Shown one piece after another: positions 58,651-64,000 of a stretch of DNA of 64,000 nucleotides; position 1 is the first letter of the stretch, and the number at the start of each line of letters is the position of its first letter. The notes under the pieces are model-generated. The model worked only from the letters and a program-made list of their open reading frames with translations, did not search any database and had not been told where the DNA came from. The stretch is from Radiobacillus deserti. GTDB taxonomy: Bacteria; Bacillota; Bacilli; Bacillales; Amphibacillaceae. The stretch lies in contig NZ_CP041666.1 of the NCBI RefSeq assembly GCF_007301515.1, positions 3,038,001 through 3,102,000 on the forward strand, read 5' to 3'. The translations under genes were made by a program, and so were the position numbers.

Positions 58651-58787
58651 ATTTATGAACGTTCAAATAGAGATTATTAACGTCCGAATCGGGTTAATTA
58701 ACGCAGTTCCGTTATTTATTAACGTTCACGGCAATTATTTCCCCCTAAATTTATTAACGTCCGCAAGGCTGTTATTATCGCCCGCGC
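58651..58787. repeat. Degenerate tandem TTATTAACGTYC motif
   Basis: ATGAACGTTC, ATTATTAACGTCCG, TTAATTAACGCAGTTCCG, TTATTAACGTTCACG, TTATTAACGTCCGC and TTATTATCGCCCGC occur 20-35 bases apart in one direction. The rest of the 58450-58820 gap is non-coding and holds the amidase promoter region. Confidence 0.6.
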
Positions 58788-58820
58788 CATATCTATTACC
58801 ACCCACCACCAAACAAAAAA

Positions 58821-58841
58821 GCCGGAGCAATAAGCTCCGAC
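58821..58841 (-). terminator. Terminator of the pyruvyltransferase gene
   Basis: GTCGGAGC, TTATT, GCTCCGGC then TTTTTTG on the minus strand; the gene's stop codon abuts the stem. Confidence 0.85.
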
Positions 58842-60004
58842 TATTTTTTTACAATGGTCGTATCGATAAGACGCATTCCCATAATCGCTCGTTCTCGGAG
58901 ATCTTCTCCTGTGGCTTGGAATGCGTGTAATTCCTTGGACCAGTTTTGTTCCATTTTCGCAAAGCGTTCTTCGAAAAAGACGGTTTGCTTATTCAATTCT
59001 TCAATCGCAATTGCATTCTCTCCATAGCCAATCATATCCATGAAGTCCTTCACTTTATGGTGATAGCCAATCGCCATAACTGGTGTACCAGATACTAACG
59101 AAAGAATTAAGGAATGTAGTCTCGTTCCGATGACGACATCTTGCTTCGCCGTAAACGCCACAATATCCTCTGGAAGCAATTCTTGATCGTGGACGTAACA
59201 TCTATCCTGTGCTTTCATTCGTTGCTTAATATCCTTTGTTACCTCTAAATCTTGCGGATACTTCGTGGCAAAAAAGTTGATTTGGGCGTCTGGATGCTTG
59301 TCTAGCAGCTCATCCAGATTGCGAGCCATTCCCTCTATATAATCCTCATAGAGCTCCAGCTTTTCTTCTGGCCAATAGCTGCCGTGATAATACGGAACAG
59401 CGGTCACTCCAATTTGAAGAGGACGCTCATTTTTCTGCACATTTTCTGGCTTTGGCACATAAAACGCTGGGTCACCGATCACATGAATCGGGCTCGTTAC
59501 TCCAATCGATTGAAGCAGTCGTTCGGATTCCCCATCTCTTACTGTCACAAGTTTGGCAAGATGGGCTAATGACTTAAGTACGATACTTCCTTGCTTCGTA
59601 AGAATAGGACCTGCACCTACGCCATAGATTGCGACTGGTGTTCTGCCTAGCTTTCCTAACCAGCCATACATTCCAAATAAAAAGGCTTCGGTTCCATATA
59701 AGTCCATTAAGATCCCACCACCACCGATGATGAGCAGGTCTAGCTTACGAACAACGGGGTAATTTTTACTCATCGTAGTGAGTAACGTTTGATATTTGTT
59801 TCCTTTTTTATAGTAGAGAGGGTTCGCCTCTACTCCATATCTCGTCTTCGTTTGTTCTGGTTGATTGGAGAATACGGTAATGTCCGAACGCTTTACTTTG
59901 TAATACGTTTCGAGCTGGACTAAGATTCCTAATAATATGGCTTCGTCTCCATTATTATTATTGCCGTAGTTTCCGACAATCCCAATCTTCATAGGCATGT
60001 CCAT
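58841..60004 (-). CDS. csaB: CsaB-like polysaccharide pyruvyltransferase
   Basis: About 383-387 residues. KIGIVGNYGNNNNGDEAILL opens a GT-B-like Rossmann half typical of the polysaccharide pyruvyl transferase family. LLIIGGGGILMDLYG and VAIYGVGAGPILTKQG follow, with VVIGTRLHSLILSLVSGTPV and MAIGYHHKVKDFMDMIG in the C-terminal half, as in CsaB. CsaB adds ketal pyruvate to the secondary cell-wall polymer, the ligand of SLH domains, so it links this gene to the S-layer and SLH protease genes beside it. The start is one of three close ATGs (60004, 59998, 59992); AAAGGA favours one of the later two. Confidence 0.85.
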   Translation of the reverse strand: MDMPMKIGIVGNYGNNNNGDEAILLGILVQLETYYKVKRSDITVFSNQPEQTKTRYGVEANPLYYKKGNKYQTLLTTMSKNYPVVRKLDLLIIGGGGILMDLYGTEAFLFGMYGWLGKLGRTPVAIYGVGAGPILTKQGSIVLKSLAHLAKLVTVRDGESERLLQSIGVTSPIHVIGDPAFYVPKPENVQKNERPLQIGVTAVPYYHGSYWPEEKLELYEDYIEGMARNLDELLDKHPDAQINFFATKYPQDLEVTKDIKQRMKAQDRCYVHDQELLPEDIVAFTAKQDVVIGTRLHSLILSLVSGTPVMAIGYHHKVKDFMDMIGYGENAIAIEELNKQTVFFEERFAKMEQNWSKELHAFQATGEDLRERAIMGMRLIDTTIVKK

Positions 60005-60047
60005 CCTTTGTTCAAGTAAATAGGTATAATCCTATTTCTGTTATTTG

Positions 60048-60086
60048 AAAAATACTCTATAGATGCTTAACTCTATAGAGTATTTT
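60048..60086. terminator. 15-bp terminator between the polymer operon and csaB
   Basis: AAAATACTCTATAGA and TCTATAGAGTATTTT pair around a 9-base loop; on the minus strand it is followed by TTCAAAT. It separates the tagA-like gene from csaB. Confidence 0.8.
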
Positions 60087-60102
60087 CTTCCCATGTCGTG
60101 TT

Positions 60103-60828
60103 TTACTTTCGACCTGTCGTTATTACTTTTAGTAAAAATTTTGGCAAAGCCAGCTGACGCTTTAATCGCCACGGTTCCTTTAATAAACGATACAGCCATT
60201 CTAATCCAAAGCGCCGGAAAAATGCTGGTGCTCGTTTAATATTACCGGCGAATACGTCAAACGATCCACCAACTCCTTGGAATACGGACACGTTCAGCTT
60301 GCTGCGATTGTCTCGTATCCATTCTTCTTGCTTCGGACTGCCGAGAGCGACAAATAGGATATCTGGATCCGCTGCATTAATCGTATCGATAATCTGCTGG
60401 TTGTCCTTCACGTAGCCGTCCATCACTCCGCTCACGATAAGGCTTGGATATTTCTCAAGCAATTTTTGTTTTGCCGCTTCCGCTATTCCCGGTTTTCCAC
60501 CGTAAAAGAAGACCTTCTTCGCACGGATGGACGCTTCCTCTATGAGTACGTTCATTAAATCGATACCCGTTATGCGATTCGTAATGGAACCGCCCTGTAA
60601 TTTGGAAGCAATTAACACTCCTACCCCATCAGGAATTTGATAGTCCGCTCCATTAATCAATTCTTTCAGACTGCTATCTTGGGAAGCTTTGATTATCTTT
60701 TCTGGATTTACTGCAACGATAAATGATTGCTTGTTGTCCTCCATATGCTGGAATAGCTGTTTTTTTATACTATCATAGGTTTCATTCGATACATGAACCC
60801 CTAAAATTGTTTCCTTCACAGAAATCAC
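60103..60828 (-). CDS. tagA: WecG/TagA/CpsF family glycosyltransferase
   Basis: 241 residues (GT26). ETILGVHVSNETYDSIKKQL, FIVAVNPEKIIKASQD, ADYQIPDGVGVLIASKLQGG and ITGIDLMNVLIEEA contain the conserved Asp and the family core. VFFYGGKPGIAEAAKQKLLE, ALGSPKQEEWI and GVGGSFDVFAGNIKRAPAFF complete it. It transfers N-acetylmannosamine to an undecaprenyl-linked GlcNAc, the second step of wall-polymer linkage-unit synthesis, at the inner membrane face. The gene overlaps the upstream dehydrogenase by four bases (ATGA), so the two are coupled. Acceptor specificity is not shown by sequence. Confidence 0.9.
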   Translation of the reverse strand: MISVKETILGVHVSNETYDSIKKQLFQHMEDNKQSFIVAVNPEKIIKASQDSSLKELINGADYQIPDGVGVLIASKLQGGSITNRITGIDLMNVLIEEASIRAKKVFFYGGKPGIAEAAKQKLLEKYPSLIVSGVMDGYVKDNQQIIDTINAADPDILFVALGSPKQEEWIRDNRSKLNVSVFQGVGGSFDVFAGNIKRAPAFFRRFGLEWLYRLLKEPWRLKRQLALPKFLLKVITTGRK

Positions 60829-62099
60829 CTATTCTTGGCATCTCCAAGACGTACGTAATCAAATCCCGCTTGGCGCCATTCCATTTCATCGATACAGTTT
60901 TTCGTATCGAAGATAATTTTTGTATTCACTGCTTGTCCTACTTCACTCGGATTGTACGTTTTGAACACGTTGTGATCCGTTAAAATCACGATAATATCAG
61001 CATCCTGAATTGCTTCGTCTAAGGATAAAACCTGTTGATCTAAACGAATATCTTTAATATGTGGATCATAAACCGTATAGTTAATATTCTTCTCTTTCAT
61101 TTGGTCCACAATGTGCAGAGAAGGGCTTTCCCGCATATCATCTACATTTCCTTTGAAGGAAAGACCTAACAGCGCTACTTTTGGTGCGTCTAGCTTATGC
61201 TCTGCCACGATTTCTTGAATACGATTCACTGTATATGCTGGCATATCGTCATTCGTATTACGAGCTAATGTAATCATTTGCGCAATAGAAGGTTGTAGCT
61301 CTGCTAAGAACCATGGGTCTACGGCGATACAGTGCCCCCCTACCCCAGGTCCTGGTTGGTGAATATTTACACGTGGGTGATAGTTCGCAAGCTTGATTGC
61401 TTCCCATGCGTTGACACCGATTTGTTCACTAATTTTTGCTAATTCATTTGCAAACGCGATATTCACATCACGATACGTGTTTTCGATTACCTTTACCATT
61501 TCGGCTGTCGTCGCATCTGTGATATGGATTTCCCCTTTTACGAACGATTTGTATAGCTTCTTCGTACGCTCACTTGATTCTTGGTTAATCCCACCGACAA
61601 TGCGGTCATTTGATTCTAGCTCTTGGAAGATTTTACCCGGAATAACCCGCTCCGGAGAGTGAGAAATAAAAATATCCTTCTCCAAATCTAATCCTGTGCT
61701 TTCCAAGATTGGCATCATCACATCTTCTACTGTACGTGGTGGTACAGTAGATTCTAAAATGACAAGATTTCCTTTTTTCACGAATGGTACGATACTCTCT
61801 GTTCCAGAACGTACATAATCTAGATTCGCTTTTTTATCCGTCGTAATCGGTGAAGGCACCGCGATAATAAACACATCCGCTTCAACCGGTTGTGTGGAAA
61901 CTGTTAAACGTCCAGCATTCATCACTTCATCTAACGCTTCTTGTAAGCCTGGTTCTTCAATATGAAGCTCTTGTTTTTGTAGCTTTTCTACTACCGTTGC
62001 GTTCACGTCCATTCCATGTACTTGGAAGCCATGCTTCGCGAACATAATAGAGGTTGGTAATCCTATATATCCAAGACCAATAACACATATTTTTTCCAT
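60825..62099 (-). CDS. wecC: Nucleotide-sugar dehydrogenase, UDP-ManNAc type
   Basis: 424 residues. CVIGLGYIGLPTSIMFAKHG is the NAD-binding Rossmann start. VILESTVPPRTVEDV and HSPERVIPGKIFQELESNDR are typical of WecC-like enzymes, and HQPGPGVGGHCIAVDPWFLA contains the catalytic Cys. FKGNVDDMRESPSLHIVDQM begins the C-terminal domain. It oxidises C6 of a UDP-sugar, most likely UDP-ManNAc to UDP-ManNAcA, for the wall polymer. It is followed at a four-base overlap by tagA and preceded at 17 bases by the polymerase gene. The exact sugar is inferred. Confidence 0.88.
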   Translation of the reverse strand: MEKICVIGLGYIGLPTSIMFAKHGFQVHGMDVNATVVEKLQKQELHIEEPGLQEALDEVMNAGRLTVSTQPVEADVFIIAVPSPITTDKKANLDYVRSGTESIVPFVKKGNLVILESTVPPRTVEDVMMPILESTGLDLEKDIFISHSPERVIPGKIFQELESNDRIVGGINQESSERTKKLYKSFVKGEIHITDATTAEMVKVIENTYRDVNIAFANELAKISEQIGVNAWEAIKLANYHPRVNIHQPGPGVGGHCIAVDPWFLAELQPSIAQMITLARNTNDDMPAYTVNRIQEIVAEHKLDAPKVALLGLSFKGNVDDMRESPSLHIVDQMKEKNINYTVYDPHIKDIRLDQQVLSLDEAIQDADIIVILTDHNVFKTYNPSEVGQAVNTKIIFDTKNCIDEMEWRQAGFDYVRLGDAKNR

Positions 62100-62116
62100 C
62101 AGAAATACTTCCTTTC

Positions 62117-63583
62117 TTAGTTGGTGCCTGGCACCGTCTTAGTTCGTCCATGTTTGATTGTTTCCATCCAAGCTAAGAGTGCAAAGAAGAACATCGGGAA
62201 TACTTGGTTTTCCCAAATATTATACACAACTCCTACCATGCAGATAAATAACCAGAGCGAAACGAACACGTGTACCTGAGCTGGATGTGTTTGTCGAATC
62301 GTCCATATTCGATATACCATATTTAATAGAAATACGGCAAATAGCACCACCCCAATGGCACCGGTTTGCGCTATGATTTGAATGTATTGGTTATCGGAGT
62401 AAAAATCCTTCCCCTTATAATCATAGATACCAGCAAGTCCGTAATCCTCATAAATAGGAGAAGAATAAACAAGTGCTGCCGAATCTCCGAATGTACCAAA
62501 GCCCGTTCCGATAATCGGGTGATCCATAAATACTTCAAAGCCTTTTTCAATAAAGAATAGACGTCCGCTTTCCGAGCTTCGCGCTACCTGCTCCTCATCA
62601 AAGGAGGAAGAAAAACGATCTCCTATTCCACCCCCACCGTCTCCACCATTTTCCGATAGGTTGATTCCGTTTGGTCCAGAAGCAATCCACCCATGTAAAG
62701 AGCTAATTGGTAAGAAAACAATCAAATATCCAGCTACCGCTGCAATGACAATCTGCTTCACCACTTTCCAATTACGGCTTAAGAAGACAAACAATGCTCC
62801 TGCCACCACAATTCCAATCCACGTTCCTCGAGAATACGTTAGTAAAAGTATTCCGATAAACAAGGTAAGCGGGAAGAAATAGAGTTTCTTTGCAGACTCT
62901 CTTAACAGCATGAGAGATGCAATAATCGCAATCACCATGTATAACCCAAGCGAGTTAGGATTTCCAATTAATCCATAAATCCGGTTCGCATTCGTTGGAG
63001 AAACATAGCCTTCCTTCCACGTTTGTGGTAAAAGCCACTGACGCTGTGATAATAATTCAATGAACCCGTGCAAGCTGAGTAAGATCCCTACTCCAATAAC
63101 AACTTTCGCTATCGTAATGATATCCTCTCGAGTCCACGCGAGACGCTTCAATCCATAAAACAACAAATACATCATAAGGAACTTACGCAATTGGAAGATG
63201 ATCGCTGTCGGCGACACCCCTGTTAAAAATGCGGAAATAGCTCCGAGCACACAAAACAAAAGATAGGCCCATTCATATATTTCTAGCTGAAAAATTGACT
63301 TCCAGTCCTTTTCAATCCATGATGTCCATATCACCCTAGCTACTAAGACGATAATCGCTATATCCCCAGCGAGCTTTAGACCATCATTAATCTCAACAAG
63401 AAAAGGGCGTAGAGGATAATAAAGAATCAACAAAGGAACAACCCACTTTGGCTGCAACCAAGCGATTACTGCGAAATAGACAACGCTAATCCCTAAAGAT
63501 AGAGGCGATGGAAGAATCAATCCAACTCCAAGAACCGCTATCGTAGCTATAATAAAAAGAAAAAAATTTCTCTGGTTGTTCAT
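62117..63583 (-). CDS. O-antigen ligase/polymerase family (Wzy/WaaL-like) membrane protein
   Basis: 488 residues with about 12 hydrophobic helices and one large outer loop (about 300-390) containing the family signature FMDHPIIGTGFGTFGDSAAL and DNQYIQIIAQTGAIGVVLFA. These are the Wzy_C/O-antigen-ligase landmarks; the conserved Arg and His lie in and near this loop. It would polymerise or attach undecaprenyl-linked repeat units of the secondary wall polymer outside the membrane. First gene of the wzy-wecC-tagA operon. Start ATG at 63583, with a weak site; 63584-63840 contains no gene. Confidence 0.85.
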   Translation of the reverse strand: MNNQRNFFLFIIATIAVLGVGLILPSPLSLGISVVYFAVIAWLQPKWVVPLLILYYPLRPFLVEINDGLKLAGDIAIIVLVARVIWTSWIEKDWKSIFQLEIYEWAYLLFCVLGAISAFLTGVSPTAIIFQLRKFLMMYLLFYGLKRLAWTREDIITIAKVVIGVGILLSLHGFIELLSQRQWLLPQTWKEGYVSPTNANRIYGLIGNPNSLGLYMVIAIIASLMLLRESAKKLYFFPLTLFIGILLLTYSRGTWIGIVVAGALFVFLSRNWKVVKQIVIAAVAGYLIVFLPISSLHGWIASGPNGINLSENGGDGGGGIGDRFSSSFDEEQVARSSESGRLFFIEKGFEVFMDHPIIGTGFGTFGDSAALVYSSPIYEDYGLAGIYDYKGKDFYSDNQYIQIIAQTGAIGVVLFAVFLLNMVYRIWTIRQTHPAQVHVFVSLWLFICMVGVVYNIWENQVFPMFFFALLAWMETIKHGRTKTVPGTN

Positions 63584-63848
63584 GCATGTTCAACTCCAAC
63601 GATTTTATAATTACTGTTTAAAAAGTTACGGTATTAGCATATACATTTAACTCCTATTTTTGCAAGGGAAAATATATCGATTTTTCACAGAAATAATCGC
63701 ATGCCGAAGATTACTTCTTCTTTTTGTCGAACTTAGCATAACCGAACAGAGATGGATTATGATGTCGTTTCTAGTGGGGAATCCTCCCGTTTAAAATAGA
63801 AATTGTGATAAGCTTCACATAAATGTCATCTATCTCGACTTTTTATGC

Positions 63849-63866
63849 TATAATTTGTGCTATAAT
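63849..63866 (+). promoter_or_regulatory. Probable promoter of the right-edge gene
   Basis: Two TATAAT hexamers, at 63849-63854 and 63861-63866, lie 31-48 bases ahead of the start codon. No good -35 hexamer is obvious. Confidence 0.5.
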
Positions 63867-63896
63867 GAGTTGATATTTTCGCTTGGAGGAATAAAA

Positions 63897-64000
63897 TTGT
63901 ACAGGCATTCAATACTAACAGCATTATGGAAGCAATTGCGCCCCAGGCAGTGGGTAAAAAACTTCCTCGTATTTGCGGCCCTTTTGTTTTCATTTGAGTT
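63897..64000 (+). CDS. UbiA-type prenyltransferase, partial (runs off the window)
   Basis: 34 residues visible from a TTG at 63897 behind TTGGAGGAATAAAA: LTALWKQLRPRQWVKNFLVF, AALLFSFE. LRPRQWVKN followed by a hydrophobic helix is the N-terminus of UbiA-family enzymes of the decaprenyl-phosphate phosphoribosyltransferase type. Those attach a sugar phosphate to a polyprenyl carrier. It is divergent from the polymerase operon and may take part in the same surface glycan pathway. Only the first membrane segment can be seen. Confidence 0.65.
   Translation, partial: MYRHSILTALWKQLRPRQWVKNFLVFAALLFSFE

Noticed and set aside
1..64000. Search for an integrase or tyrosine recombinase to go with the array
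   Set aside because: No protein with the R..HxxR..Y pattern, serine recombinase or reverse transcriptase was recognised; only IS91, ISL3 and IS21 transposase genes occur.

Overview
The window is low-GC DNA with Bacillus-type ribosome binding sites, ECF sigma/anti-sigma pairs, a T-box leader and an SLH-anchored S-layer. That points to a Bacillales bacterium, most likely Bacillaceae or Planococcaceae (for example Psychrobacillus- or Lysinibacillus-like). This is inferred from gene content, not from a search. I saw no rRNA, tRNA or CRISPR by eye.

Region 1 (about 0.2-12.4 kb) is an accessory-gene array. Nearly every gene is a single, self-contained minus-strand unit: GNAT, zinc-ribbon membrane protein, HExxH protein, aminoglycoside-kinase-like protein, tubby-like protein, MFS pump, MarR with aldo/keto reductase, cytidine-deaminase-like, DinB, Nudix and several tiny membrane proteins. 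At most junctions sits a related repeat. It has a short conserved box near CGTTAGTTTAA at each end and a variable imperfect hairpin in the middle. Several genes end inside the repeat, and one acetyltransferase is cut exactly at a repeat edge. The layout recalls an integron cassette array, but no recombinase gene is in the window. This is the strongest candidate for an undescribed system.

Region 2 (12.5-28.9 kb) holds regulator/exporter pairs with perfect palindromic operators (ArsR-DUF2087 with MFS; TetR with MFS), a frameshifted IS91-type transposase, an ISL3 remnant, a secreted protein next to a 57-residue membrane protein, small membrane proteins, a nitronate monooxygenase, GNAT and DinB genes.

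Region 3 (29-48.6 kb) is a decay and duplication zone. A hydrolase plus secreted-protein locus is present twice; one copy is broken by an IS21-type element and the other has lost most of the hydrolase. Also here are an ECF sigma factor with a SpoIIP-fused membrane anti-sigma factor, an ArsR/SRPBCC/VOC operon, an acetyltransferase behind a T-box leader, a VOC/ArsR pair, a TetR divergent from a stop-interrupted ketopantoate-reductase-like gene, and a decayed ISL3 transposase.

Region 4 (48.7-64 kb) looks like a stable cell-surface locus. It encodes the major S-layer protein, an SLH protein, an SLH-anchored subtilase, a secreted protein, a lipoprotein, a glucosaminidase and an amidase. These are followed by genes for the secondary wall polymer: a CsaB-like pyruvyltransferase, a TagA/WecG transferase, a UDP-ManNAc-type dehydrogenase and an O-antigen-ligase-type polymerase. 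A UbiA-type prenyltransferase gene runs off the right edge. The expected logic is that the polymer is made and pyruvylated so that SLH domains of the S-layer protein and the exported hydrolases can dock on it.

Single-base frameshifts in homopolymer runs are common in the left two thirds. They may be real decay or residual long-read assembly errors.
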